NCBI GenBank assembly: GCA_020845695.1 | Contig: JADLFG010000049.1 | Coordinates: 44,628 to 108,627 of the forward strand | Length of the DNA stretch: 64,000 nt | Direction: 5' to 3' | Source: Thermoleophilia bacterium | GTDB lineage: Bacteria > Actinomycetota > Thermoleophilia > Gaiellales > Gaiellaceae | Shown here: in pieces, positions 19,067 through 27,405 of the stretch | Position numbering within the stretch: the first letter of the stretch is position 1 | Layout of the letters: every line of letters starts with the position of its first letter | Program-made: the position numbers and the translations under genes | Notes under the pieces: model-generated | Told to the model about the DNA's origin: nothing | The model's input: the letters and a program-made list of their open reading frames with translations, nothing else | Databases searched by the model: none

Positions 19067-19828
19067 TCACGCGGTCATGCCGCCGTCGACCGGCAGCGCG
19101 GCGCCGGTGATGTAGGAGGCCGCGTCCGAGGCGAGGAAGAGCGCCGGCTCCGTGACCTCCTCGAGCGTCCCGAGCCGCCCGAGCGGGGTCTCGCCGAGAA
19201 CCCCCGCGCGCAGGTGCTCGACCGCCAGCATCGTGCGGGTCAGATCGGTCTCGACGTAGCCCGGGCAGATCGCGTTCACGCGGACGCCGCGGGGCGCCCA
19301 CTCGCGCGCGAGCGTCCGCGCCAGGTGGACGACCGAGGCTTTGGAGGCGCCGTAGGCCGCGGTGCGCGGGCTTCCGATCAGGCCGACCGCGCTCGCGACC
19401 AGGACGACCGACCCGCCCCGCTCGAGCAGCGCGGGGGCGGCGGCCCGGACGGTCAGGTACGAGCCGGTTACGTTGACGTCGAGGATCTGCCGCCAGGCCT
19501 CGACGTCGTGATGCTCGGCCCGCTGGCGCACGGGGGAGATGCCGGCGGCGCAGACGACGACGTTCGGGGGGCCGAGCGCCGCCGTCACGTCGGCGACGGC
19601 GCGCTCGCACGAGCCCTGGTCGGTCACGTCGAGCTCGACCGGGAGGCCTCGCTTGCCGATCTCGGCAGCCACGGCCTCGCACTGGGCGCGCGTGCGCGCC
19701 GCCACGGCGACGCTACCGCCCCCGGCGGCGAGGCCGAGCGCGATCGCGCGGCCGATGCCGCGGCCACCGCCCGTGACGAGGCAGACGCGGCCTGCGAAGC
19801 GGCGATCTCCGGAGCGGTCGATCGTCAT
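19067..19828 (-). CDS. Short-chain dehydrogenase/reductase
   Basis: A 253-residue classical SDR. The cofactor motif is TGGGRGIG (near residues 19-26), followed by CAAGISP, and the catalytic serine in VASAVG precedes the YGASK Tyr-x3-Lys motif. The tail ITGAALPVDGGMTA is typical. It probably oxidises or reduces a hydroxyl/keto group of the substrate handled by the adjacent genes. It starts 2 bases after the metallo-hydrolase stop, so the two are cotranscribed. Confidence 0.9.
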   Translation of the reverse strand: MTIDRSGDRRFAGRVCLVTGGGRGIGRAIALGLAAGGGSVAVAARTRAQCEAVAAEIGKRGLPVELDVTDQGSCERAVADVTAALGPPNVVVCAAGISPVRQRAEHHDVEAWRQILDVNVTGSYLTVRAAAPALLERGGSVVLVASAVGLIGSPRTAAYGASKASVVHLARTLAREWAPRGVRVNAICPGYVETDLTRTMLAVEHLRAGVLGETPLGRLGTLEEVTEPALFLASDAASYITGAALPVDGGMTA

Positions 19829-19830
19829 GC

Positions 19831-20712
19831 TCAGACCCAGAACTGCTCGCGTCCCAGCCCCATCTCGCGCGTCTCGCTCGCCGTGCGATGCTCGACGGGG
19901 CGCTCGGGGCCCGGCACCGAGTTGCCGACGAGCCGTGTCAGGACGCGCCCATTCCCGACGCGGGCGGGCCAGTCGTGGATCGGGAGCACGAACGTTCCCG
20001 AGTTCAGCGCCTTCTTGATCGCGGCCCGCTCCTGGCGCTTCGACGTCGACTGGTTCCCGGTCGACTGGGGCTCGTAGTCGAGTACCTGGTAGATCGGGTC
20101 GACGACCTGGTTCTGGATGTCGTAGATGACGTCGCCGCAGATGCAGGCGGTGCCCTCGGCCGTCTCGACGAGGATGTTCATCGAGCCGTCCGTGTGCCCG
20201 CCCGCCGCCTCGCAGACGATGCCGGGGAAGAGCTCGTCCGGTCCCGAGAGCTCGAGGTCGAGCAAGCGAAGGGCACCCGGCGTGTGCAGCCGGTCGATGT
20301 GGTGCTTCACGTATTCCGGTGGATACTGGCCGCCCATGATCCCGGAGGCCGAGAACTCGAGCTCGCGGCGGTTCGTGATCACGGTCGCCTTCGGAAATCG
20401 GTCGTCCTGGCCGGCGTGGTCGATGTGGTGGTGCGTGTGGAGGACCCAGCGTACGTCGTCCATCGCCACCCCGTGCCCTGCTAGCTGGTGCTCGAGGCGC
20501 ATCTCCACCGTCTGGATGCCGGTCATCCCGAGCCGCTGCATGATCTCCGGGCTGGAGGCGCCGGTGTCGACGAGGATCGGATCGTCGCCACCGAGGATCA
20601 GGTAGCTCCACGTCTTGACCCGGGTGATCGTCCCCATGTTCCGGGCGAGCACGAGGAAGCTCGCCTCGAGCTCGATGTCGAGGATGTCGAGGAGCTTGAT
20701 CTCGTAGGGCAT
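19831..20712 (-). CDS. Metallo-beta-lactamase-fold hydrolase (lactonase-like)
   Basis: A 293-residue MBL-fold enzyme. The HxHxDH zinc motif is His94-His96-Asp98-His99, and further ligands lie in AGGHTDGS and GDVIYD. The overall shape resembles N-acyl-homoserine-lactone lactonase-type proteins, but a ring-opening or thioesterase role in a catabolic pathway is equally possible. ATG 20712 has GGGAGG 7 bases upstream. It is transcribed divergently from the TetR gene, with the operator palindrome in the 82-base gap. Confidence 0.86.
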   Translation of the reverse strand: MPYEIKLLDILDIELEASFLVLARNMGTITRVKTWSYLILGGDDPILVDTGASSPEIMQRLGMTGIQTVEMRLEHQLAGHGVAMDDVRWVLHTHHHIDHAGQDDRFPKATVITNRRELEFSASGIMGGQYPPEYVKHHIDRLHTPGALRLLDLELSGPDELFPGIVCEAAGGHTDGSMNILVETAEGTACICGDVIYDIQNQVVDPIYQVLDYEPQSTGNQSTSKRQERAAIKKALNSGTFVLPIHDWPARVGNGRVLTRLVGNSVPGPERPVEHRTASETREMGLGREQFWV

Positions 20713-20757
20713 TGGAAACCTCCCGGTTCCTGGCGAGGACATGCCCCGCACCCACGA

Positions 20758-20787
20758 TTGACGACCGACCGGTCGGTCGAGTATCGT
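20758..20787 (+). promoter_or_regulatory. Promoter of the tetR gene with embedded operator
   Basis: A -35-like TTGACG (20758-20763) and a -10-like TATCGT (20782-20787) are separated by 18 bases. The GTG start of the regulator follows 7 bases after the -10, so the transcript would be leaderless. Confidence 0.65.
20762..20779. promoter_or_regulatory. 18-bp perfect palindrome, probable TetR operator
   Basis: CGACCGACCGGTCGGTCG reads the same on both strands. It fills the spacer between the -35 and -10 boxes of tetR and lies 51 bases upstream of the divergent metallo-hydrolase start. GACCGACCGGTCGGTC-like sites are typical of TetR-family regulators of acyl-CoA and lipid catabolism. Autorepression and control of both directions is inferred. 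Confidence 0.75.
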
Positions 20788-20794
20788 AGGCGCC

Positions 20795-21373
20795 GTGGCT
20801 CCCCCTGTCAAGGCGGACGAGAAGCGGCGAGAGCTGGTCGACAGGGCGGCCGAGCTCTTCGACCGTGCCGGCTACCACACGACCAGCGTGAGCGAGCTCG
20901 CCCGGGCGGTCGGGATCTCGAAGCCGACGCTCTACCACTACGTCTCGGGCAAGGACGAGATCCTGTTTTGGATCCACGAGGAATTCATCGACCTGCTGAT
21001 CGAGCGGCAAGGGTCGCGGCGGGGGATGGCGGCCGCCGAGGCGCTGTCGGAGGTGATGGCCGACGTGCTCTCGCTGATGGAGACCCATCGCGGGCACGTG
21101 CGGGTCTTCTTCGAGCACTACCGGGAGCTCTCCGTCGCCGATCGGGCGACGATCCAGGTCAAGCGGGATCGCTACCGGGCGCTCGTCGAGGCGGTCGTGG
21201 CCCGGGGAATCCGCGACGGCGAGCTGCGCGCTGTCGATCCCCGGCTCGCGACCCTGGCGCTGTTTGGCATGTGCAACTGGGCCTACCAGTGGTACCGGCC
21301 GGACGGCCCGCTCTCGAGCCGCGAGCTCGCGGAGGTCTTCTTCGATCTCCTGTTCAACGGACTGAGGAGGTAA
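20795..21373 (+). CDS. TetR/AcrR-family transcriptional regulator
   Basis: A 192-residue regulator. The N-terminal DNA-binding domain has the helix-turn-helix TTSVSELARAVGISKPTLYHY (about residues 29-49). The C-terminal ligand domain ends with WAYQWYRPDGPLSSRELAEVF, a signature seen in KstR2/FadR-like regulators of fatty-acid or CoA-ester catabolism. It probably represses itself and the flanking genes through the 18-bp palindrome, with a CoA ester or pathway metabolite as inducer (inference). The GTG start is 7 bases from the -10 box. Confidence 0.9.
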   Translation: MAPPVKADEKRRELVDRAAELFDRAGYHTTSVSELARAVGISKPTLYHYVSGKDEILFWIHEEFIDLLIERQGSRRGMAAAEALSEVMADVLSLMETHRGHVRVFFEHYRELSVADRATIQVKRDRYRALVEAVVARGIRDGELRAVDPRLATLALFGMCNWAYQWYRPDGPLSSRELAEVFFDLLFNGLRR

Positions 21374-21375
21374 CG

Positions 21376-22773
21376 GTGCGGACGGCGGAGGAATACCTGG
21401 CGGGGCTTCGCGACGGGCGCGAGATCTGGTACCGGGGCGAGCGGGTGGCCGACGTGGTCGAGCACCCGGAGCTCGGCGTGGGCGCCCGCCACGCCGCCCT
21501 CGACTTCGAGTTCGCGGAGGAGCCCGCGAATCGCGAGCTGGCGGTCACCGACGGGCACTCGACCTACTACCACCTGCCGCGGGACGCGTCCGACCTGCGG
21601 CGACGCTCGCTCCTGATCGAGCGCTCGACCGCTTTCGCCGACACGCTCGTGATCCTCGTCAAGGAGATCGGCACTGACGCCCTGTTCGCGCTCCACCGGG
21701 TCACCCACGGCACGGAGTGGTACGAGCGCGTCCGGGCCTACCATCGCGCTTGCCGTGCGGGCGATCTCGCGCTCGCGGTCGCGCAGACGGACGTCAAGGG
21801 CGACCGTTCCCGGGGGCCGTCCGGCCAGGCCGACCCCGACCTCTACGTGCACGTGGTCGAGCGGCGGGCAGACGGGGTCGTCGTCCGCGGCGCCAAGGTG
21901 CACACGACGTCGTGCCCGAACGTGGACGAGGTGATTGTGATCCCGACCCGGGCGCTCAAGCCCGGCGAGGAGGACTGGGCGATCGCGTTCGCGCTCCCGG
22001 TCGCGACCCCCGGCGTGAAGCTGTTCGCCTCCGATTACCTCCATGCCGACCGTGACCCCTGGACGCGGCCGGTGTCGCACCGCCACAAGCTGACGGAGAC
22101 GCTGACGGTCTTCGACGACGTCTTCGTCCCAAACGAGCGAATCTTCCTCGACGGCGACCTCGCGCTGGCCGGGCGGCTCGCGCTCGAGTTCGTCGAGTAC
22201 CATCGCTTCACCGCCGTCTCGTACAAGCTGCCGCTCGTCGACGCGTTCGTCGGGCTCGCGCTCTTGCTCGCCGAGGCGAACGGGATCCAGCGCGCCTCGC
22301 ACGTGCGCGACAAGCTCGTCGCGCTCGTCGGCTACGCGGAAACCGTGCGCGGGCTCACCCACCTGGCGGCCGACCGCTACCGCATCGACGAGCCCACGGG
22401 GATCGCCTACCCGGACCCCATGACGACGAACCTGGCGAAATGGACGTTCGCGCGCGACTACCACGCGGCCGTCGAGAAGGTGATCGACATCGCGGGCGGC
22501 CTGCTCGTGACCGGGCCGGGTGGGGCCGACTGGCGCTCGGACGAGGTCCGTCCCTACCTCGAGAAGTACTTCGCGGGGGCCGTTCCGGCGTCCCAGCGTC
22601 TCGCGCTCATGAACCTCGCCTCCGACCTGCTCGCTCGCGAGTACGCGGGCTACCAGAGCGTGCTCGCGATCCACGCGGAGGGCTCGCTCGAGGCGGAGAA
22701 GCTGATGATCGCCCGCTCCTACGACAGCGGTCCGGCGGTCGCGTACGCGCGGAGGCTCGCGGGGCTTTCCTAA
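21376..22773 (+). CDS. 4-hydroxyphenylacetate 3-hydroxylase / 4-hydroxybutyryl-CoA dehydratase family protein
   Basis: A 465-residue flavoprotein of the acyl-CoA-dehydrogenase-like HpaB/AbfD family. Family features are TDVKGDRS, the FAD-contacting VHTTSCPNVDEVIVIPTRA, and FVEYHRFTAVSYK (His276). In AbfD dehydratases the Fe-S cluster uses a His and a Cys 7 residues later; here that place is Tyr283. No cysteines occur near residues 100-112, where two more ligands would be expected. A cluster-free monooxygenase or isomerase-like role is therefore more likely. GTG 21376 has GAGGAGG 5 bases upstream; it directly follows tetR. Confidence 0.78.
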   Translation: MRTAEEYLAGLRDGREIWYRGERVADVVEHPELGVGARHAALDFEFAEEPANRELAVTDGHSTYYHLPRDASDLRRRSLLIERSTAFADTLVILVKEIGTDALFALHRVTHGTEWYERVRAYHRACRAGDLALAVAQTDVKGDRSRGPSGQADPDLYVHVVERRADGVVVRGAKVHTTSCPNVDEVIVIPTRALKPGEEDWAIAFALPVATPGVKLFASDYLHADRDPWTRPVSHRHKLTETLTVFDDVFVPNERIFLDGDLALAGRLALEFVEYHRFTAVSYKLPLVDAFVGLALLLAEANGIQRASHVRDKLVALVGYAETVRGLTHLAADRYRIDEPTGIAYPDPMTTNLAKWTFARDYHAAVEKVIDIAGGLLVTGPGGADWRSDEVRPYLEKYFAGAVPASQRLALMNLASDLLAREYAGYQSVLAIHAEGSLEAEKLMIARSYDSGPAVAYARRLAGLS

Positions 22774-22788
22774 TCGTAAGGCGATGGA

Positions 22789-23002
22789 GGGGTCAGACCC
22801 CTTGAGTGGGAGAGACTCAGATCTGCCGCCCGGTGGGTGGGTCGCAAATCCGCCCCAGCGGGCGAGACGGAGGTGCTACCGCGTCTTGGAGGGGTCTGAC
22901 CCCGGGGTCAGACCCCTTGAGTGGGAGAGACTCAGATCTGCCGCCCGGTGGGTGGGTCGCAATTCCGCCCCAGCGGGCGAGATGGTAGGCGCTACCGCGT
23001 CT
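22789..23002. repeat. Tandem duplication of a ~98-bp unit carrying GGGGTCAGACCCC palindromes
   Basis: Copy 1 is 22789-22886 and copy 2 is 22904-23002, nearly identical (AAATCCG versus AATTCCG, plus a few changes near the end). Each unit begins with GGGGTCAGACCCC. Between them, GGGGTCTGACCCC at 22891-22903 joins copy 2 to form a 26-bp perfect palindrome (22891-22916). The final GCTACCGCGTCT of the unit is, in copy 2, the last codons and stop of the minus-strand aldehyde dehydrogenase gene. The array fills the gap between two convergent genes and could end transcription from both sides. Confidence 0.85.
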
Positions 23003-24545
23003 GGGGGAAGCCGAGGTCGACCCGGCTCGTGGCCGGGTCCGGCCAGCGGCTCGTCACGACCTTGCCGCGCGTGTAGAAGTGGATCGCCTCGGGTCCGTAG
23101 GCGTGCGAGTCGCCGAACAGCGACGCCTTCCAGCCGCCGAAGGAGTAGTAGGCGACCGGAACCGGGATCGGCACGTTGATGCCGACCATGCCGGCGCTCG
23201 CGTCGAACTGGAACTGCCGGGCGGCGCCGCCGTCGCGGGTGAAGATCGCGGCGCCGTTGCCGTACGGGTTGTCGTTCACGAGCCGGACCGCCTCGTCGTA
23301 GGTCGAGACGCGGACGACCGACAGCACCGGACCGAAGATCTCGTCCCGGTAGCAGTCCATCTCGGGCGTCACGTGATCGAGCAGCGAGACGCCGACGAAG
23401 AACCCGCCGCCGCCGAGGTCGAGCTCTCGGCCGTCGGCGACGACCGTCGCGCCCTGCTCGCGGCCCTTCTCGACGTAGGAGGCGACCCGCTCGCGATGCT
23501 CCCGCGTGATCAGCGGCCCCATCTCAGAGCCGGGCTCGAGCCCAGGGCCCACCTTCACGTTCGGCAGCCGGTCGCGGATCGCCTCGACGAGCGGGCCGGC
23601 GACGTCGCCGACCGCGACCACGACCGACACGGCCATGCAGCGCTCGCCGGCGGAGCCGTAGGCGGCGCTGACCGCGGCGTCCGCGGCCATGTCGATGTCG
23701 GCGTCGGGCAGCACGACCATGTGGTTCTTTGCCCCCCCGAGCGCCTGCACGCGCTTGCCGTGCCTCGTGCCGGTCTCGTAGATCGAGCGGGCGATCGGCG
23801 TCGAGCCGACGAACGAGACGGCGACGACGTCCGGGTGCTCGAGCAGCCGCTCGACGGCGACCCGGTCGCCGTTGACGACGCTGAAGACACCGTCCGGCAC
23901 GCCCGCCTCGCGCAGGAGCTCCGCCACGTAGAGCGACGCGCTCGGGTCCTTCTCCGACGGCTTGAGGACGAAGCAGTTGCCGCACGCGAGCGCCGGCGCC
24001 CACATCCACATCGGCACCATCGCGGGGAAGTTGAACGGGGTGACGCCGGCGACGACGCCGAGCGGCTGGCGGATCGAGTAGACGTCGATCCCGGTCGACG
24101 CCTGCTCGGAGAAGCCGCCCTTGAGCAGGGTCGGGAGACCGCACGCGTGCTCGATCACCTCGAGGCCGCGGGCGACCTCGCCGAGCGCGTCGGAGAGCAC
24201 CTTGCCGTGCTCGGCGGTCAGGTGCCGGGCCAGCTCCTCGCGGTGCCCGTTCAGGAGCTCGCGGATCCGGAACAGCAGCTCCGCGCGCCGCGAGAGCGAG
24301 ACCGCGCGCCAGGCCGGGAACGCCGCGCCGGCGGCGGCGACGGCGCGGTCGACCTCCTCGACGGAGGCGAAAGCGACTTCCCCGGTCTGGATCCCCGTCG
24401 CGGGGTCGTACACAGGGCCGCTTCGGCCCGACGTCCCCGCCACGGCCGAGCCGCCGATCCAGTGGCCGATGCGCCTCGGCTCGCCGGCCGGCCGGCCGCC
24501 GTTCCCGCGGCCGGCCGCGGGCGCGATCGCGCTTCGCTCTGTCAT
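22992..24545 (-). CDS. mmsA: Methylmalonate-semialdehyde dehydrogenase (CoA-acylating) family
   Basis: A 517-residue aldehyde dehydrogenase. VTPFNFPAMVPMWM, VGSTPIARSIYETG, and the catalytic cysteine in GSAGERCMAVSV (Cys303) match the MmsA/IolA subgroup rather than ordinary ALDHs, as does the C-terminal FYTRGKVVTSRW. Members convert malonate or methylmalonate semialdehyde to acetyl- or propionyl-CoA in valine, myo-inositol or beta-alanine breakdown. The N-terminal ~25 residues are a Gly/Arg-rich extension. GGAGG precedes ATG 24545. Its last four codons lie inside the second repeat unit. Confidence 0.9.
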   Translation of the reverse strand: MTERSAIAPAAGRGNGGRPAGEPRRIGHWIGGSAVAGTSGRSGPVYDPATGIQTGEVAFASVEEVDRAVAAAGAAFPAWRAVSLSRRAELLFRIRELLNGHREELARHLTAEHGKVLSDALGEVARGLEVIEHACGLPTLLKGGFSEQASTGIDVYSIRQPLGVVAGVTPFNFPAMVPMWMWAPALACGNCFVLKPSEKDPSASLYVAELLREAGVPDGVFSVVNGDRVAVERLLEHPDVVAVSFVGSTPIARSIYETGTRHGKRVQALGGAKNHMVVLPDADIDMAADAAVSAAYGSAGERCMAVSVVVAVGDVAGPLVEAIRDRLPNVKVGPGLEPGSEMGPLITREHRERVASYVEKGREQGATVVADGRELDLGGGGFFVGVSLLDHVTPEMDCYRDEIFGPVLSVVRVSTYDEAVRLVNDNPYGNGAAIFTRDGGAARQFQFDASAGMVGINVPIPVPVAYYSFGGWKASLFGDSHAYGPEAIHFYTRGKVVTSRWPDPATSRVDLGFPQTR

Positions 24546-24660
24546 TCCGTCCTCCTCACGTCGAGGCGTCGGTTCCTGCCCCGGAGGATAGATGCGCCCG
24601 CGCCGAGGTCGCTATAAGCTCACGCCGCGGACGACCGGACAGAAAGGAGCGAACGGACCG

Positions 24661-25581
24661 ATGGGCGTGATCGCCAACAACCCGAAGCTCTTCGACCTGA
24701 TCGACTCGAGCGCCGAGGTCGAGCGGATCGCGACGGGCTTCACCTTCACCGAGGGGCCGATCTGGCATCCGGAGGGCTACCTGCTCTTCTCCGACATGCC
24801 GATGGACGTCCGGCGCAAGTGGAGCGAGGCGGACGGCATCGTCGAGGTCATGAAGCCGGCCAACAAGTGCAACGGCATGACCCTCGACGCCGAGCTCAAC
24901 CTGATCGTCTGCGAGCACTGGACGAGCCAGGTCGTGCGCGCCACCCTGAACGCCGACGGGACGGAGGCGAGCCGCGAGACGATCGCCTCCCACCATGGCG
25001 ACAAGGAGCTGAACTCCCCGAACGACGTTGTCGTCAAGTCCGACGGGTCGATCTACTTCTCCGACCCCACCTACGGCCGCTGGGACGTGTTCGGCAACCC
25101 GCGCGACCAGGACCTCGACTTCCAGGGCGTCTACCGGGTGCCCGCGGGTGGCGGGGAGCCCCAGCTGCTCGCCCGCGACTTCACGCAGCCGAACGGCCTC
25201 TGCTTCTCCCCCGACGAGTCGACGCTGTACGTGAACGACTCGGGCGTGCTGCACATCCGCCGTTTCTCGGTCAACGCCGACGGCACCCTCTCCGGCGGCG
25301 AGGTGATCCTCGCGGACATCGGCGACCCGGACGACTTCGACGCCGGCATCTGCGACGGCATGAAGTGCGACGAGCGGGGCAACCTCTGGGTCACCGGCCC
25401 CGGCGGCATCTGGGTCGTCTCGCCCGACGGCGAGCACCTCGGCACCGTCGAGTTCCCCGAGCACACGGGCAATCTGAACTGGGGCGGCCCCGACTGGAAC
25501 GTGCTCTACGTCCCCGCCTCGACCTCGGTGTACCGCGTCCGCTGCAAGGTGAGCGGCAACCGTGTCAGCTACATGCGCTAG
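24661..25581 (+). CDS. SMP-30/gluconolactonase-family lactone hydrolase
   Basis: A 306-residue six-bladed beta-propeller of the SMP-30 type. FTEGPIWHPEGYLLFSDMP supplies the first metal-binding glutamate, LNSPNDVVVKSDGSIYFSDPTYG the asparagine/aspartate ligands, and FTQPNGLCFSPDESTLYVNDS the later ones. It would open a sugar acid or other lactone. AAAGGAG lies 11 bases before ATG 24661, a slightly long spacing. It begins a + strand group with the isochorismatase-like and alcohol dehydrogenase genes. Confidence 0.9.
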   Translation: MGVIANNPKLFDLIDSSAEVERIATGFTFTEGPIWHPEGYLLFSDMPMDVRRKWSEADGIVEVMKPANKCNGMTLDAELNLIVCEHWTSQVVRATLNADGTEASRETIASHHGDKELNSPNDVVVKSDGSIYFSDPTYGRWDVFGNPRDQDLDFQGVYRVPAGGGEPQLLARDFTQPNGLCFSPDESTLYVNDSGVLHIRRFSVNADGTLSGGEVILADIGDPDDFDAGICDGMKCDERGNLWVTGPGGIWVVSPDGEHLGTVEFPEHTGNLNWGGPDWNVLYVPASTSVYRVRCKVSGNRVSYMR

Positions 25582-25590
25582 GAGGAAGCG

Positions 25591-26235
25591 ATGGCCGTCA
25601 AGCTCGACCCGAAGCGGAGCGCCCTGGTCATCCAGGACCTCCAGAACGACGTGATCATGCCCGGCGGCGCGTTCACGAGGGACAATCCGGCGCCGGCCGA
25701 GCACGCGAAGAAGCAGAAGGTCGTCGCCAACGTGAAGGCGCTGGCCGCCGCCGCCCGCGCTGCCGGCGTCCCGGTCATCCACGTCTGGTACGTCGTCGAG
25801 CCCGGCGCGCCCGGCCTGAAGCTGAACGCGCCGCTGTTTCAGGCGGTCAAGGGTACGAACGGCGTCGTGCGCGGCACGACCGGGGCCGCGCCCGTCAAGG
25901 GTCTCGAGCCGAGGAAGGGCGACCACATCGTCGAGAAGAGCCGCATGAACGCGTTCCACGGCACGAATCTCGACAACCTGCTGCGCGGCTTCGGCACCGA
26001 GGACCTGATCATCACCGGCGCCTGGACGAACTTCTCGATCGAGCACACGGCGCGCCACGCGGCCGACGCCGGCTACCGCGCGATCGTCGTCAGCGACGGG
26101 ACCTCCACGATCGACGACGAGTGGCAGAACGCGGCGCTCAACTTCGCGCTGCAGATGATCGCCGAGCGGGCGTCGACCAAGGAGTTGGTCGCCGTCCTCG
26201 AACGTGCGGCGAAGAAGAAAGCGGCCGCGAAGTAG
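25591..26235 (+). CDS. Isochorismatase-fold hydrolase with Ser in place of the catalytic Cys
   Basis: A 214-residue cysteine-hydrolase-fold protein. The acid residue is Asp16 (VIQDLQND) and the base Lys116 (IVEKSRMNAF). The position that is normally the nucleophilic cysteine (GxxTxxCVxxTA) reads GAWTNFSIEHTA, so Ser149 stands there. Amidase activity of the nicotinamidase type is therefore doubtful; an isochorismatase-like vinyl-ether hydrolase or altered chemistry is possible. The tail is lysine/alanine rich. GGAGGAAGCG precedes the ATG, 9 bases after the lactonase stop. Confidence 0.83.
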   Translation: MAVKLDPKRSALVIQDLQNDVIMPGGAFTRDNPAPAEHAKKQKVVANVKALAAAARAAGVPVIHVWYVVEPGAPGLKLNAPLFQAVKGTNGVVRGTTGAAPVKGLEPRKGDHIVEKSRMNAFHGTNLDNLLRGFGTEDLIITGAWTNFSIEHTARHAADAGYRAIVVSDGTSTIDDEWQNAALNFALQMIAERASTKELVAVLERAAKKKAAAK

Positions 26236-26237
26236 CC

Positions 26238-27332
26238 GTGCGGTCGCGCGCCGCGCTCTTTCGCGAGCCCGGCCGCCCGCTGGACGTTGCCGAGGTCGAG
26301 CTCGACGAGCCCGGCCCCGGCGACGTCCTCGTGCGCGTCGCCCGGGTCGGTCTCTGCGGCTCCGACCTCCATGTTCTCCGTGGCGAGTGGCGGCGGCCGA
26401 CGCCGATCGTGCTCGGTCACGAGGGTGCTGGCGTTGTCGAGGCGGTCGGCGCGGGCGTTTCCGGCCTCGCGCCCGGCGACCACGTCGTCCTCTCCTGGGC
26501 GCCGTCCTGCGGCGAATGCGGGCCCTGCCGGCGAGGCCGGCCCGTCGCTTGCGTCCCGCTTCGGGCCGGAATCGCGGCGGGCACGCTCCCCGACGGCGGC
26601 ACCCGCATGCGCCTGGGCGAGGAGACCGTCTTTCGGATGACCGCGATCGGGGCCCTCGCCGAGCGGATCGTCGTACCCGCGAAGTCGGCTCTGCCGCTGC
26701 CTGCCGACCTGCCGCTCGAGCAGGCGGCACTCGTCGGCTGCGCCGCCCTCACCGGCGTCGGCGCCGTGCTCAACCGCGCCCGCGTCGAGGCCGGCTCGAG
26801 CGTGCTCGTCGTCGGCGCCGGCGGCGTCGGACAGTTCTGCCTCCAGGGAGCGACCGTCGCTGGCGCGCTCACGATCGTCGCCGCCGACCCGCTCGAGAGC
26901 CGCCGCGCGCAGGCGCTCGCGCTCGGCGCCACCGCGGCCGTCAGCCCGGCCGAGGTCGCCGTCGCGCTCGAGGCGATCGCGCCCGACGGAGTCGACTACG
27001 CCTTCGACGCGGTCGGCGGGCCCGCCGCGTTCGACCTCGCGCTGCGCTCGACCCGCGGCGGCGGCACCGTCGTCGCGGTCGGGATGGCGGCGGCCGGAGC
27101 GACACTCGCGCTCGACCCGTTCCAGCTCACGAACGAGGAGAAATGGATCACGGGGTCGCTCTACGGCTCCGAGGACCCCGCCGTCGCGCTGCCGGCGCTG
27201 CTCGATCACGTCCGGGCCGGGCGGATCGACCTCGAGCACATGGTCGGGCCCGAGTACCCGCTCGACGAGGTCAACGACGCGATCGAGGCGATGATCGGGG
27301 GCGCTCCCGGGCGCGTGCTCGTTCGCCCGTAG
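26238..27332 (+). CDS. Zinc-dependent alcohol dehydrogenase
   Basis: A 364-residue medium-chain dehydrogenase. LCGSDLHV gives the catalytic zinc cysteine, GHEGAGVVEAVG the second ligand region, and CGECGPCRRGRPVAC the four structural-zinc cysteines. VVGAGGVGQFCLQGA is the NAD-binding motif. The overall pattern is that of class III-like/benzyl alcohol dehydrogenases. GTG 26238 follows 2 bases after the previous stop; the long open frame upstream is a shadow of the lactonase and hydrolase genes. It probably oxidises an alcohol intermediate of the same pathway. Confidence 0.9.
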   Translation: MRSRAALFREPGRPLDVAEVELDEPGPGDVLVRVARVGLCGSDLHVLRGEWRRPTPIVLGHEGAGVVEAVGAGVSGLAPGDHVVLSWAPSCGECGPCRRGRPVACVPLRAGIAAGTLPDGGTRMRLGEETVFRMTAIGALAERIVVPAKSALPLPADLPLEQAALVGCAALTGVGAVLNRARVEAGSSVLVVGAGGVGQFCLQGATVAGALTIVAADPLESRRAQALALGATAAVSPAEVAVALEAIAPDGVDYAFDAVGGPAAFDLALRSTRGGGTVVAVGMAAAGATLALDPFQLTNEEKWITGSLYGSEDPAVALPALLDHVRAGRIDLEHMVGPEYPLDEVNDAIEAMIGGAPGRVLVRP

Positions 27333-27405
27333 CGGCCCGCGCCGCGCGCCGCGCCGGTATCGTCACGGGCGCGGCTCCGAACGAGACGGGACGGGAGGGG
27401 AGCAG

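Noticed and set aside
22789..23002. CRISPR-like appearance of repeated units
   Set aside because: Only two units, each itself 98 bases, with palindromes inside and no unique spacers or cas genes.
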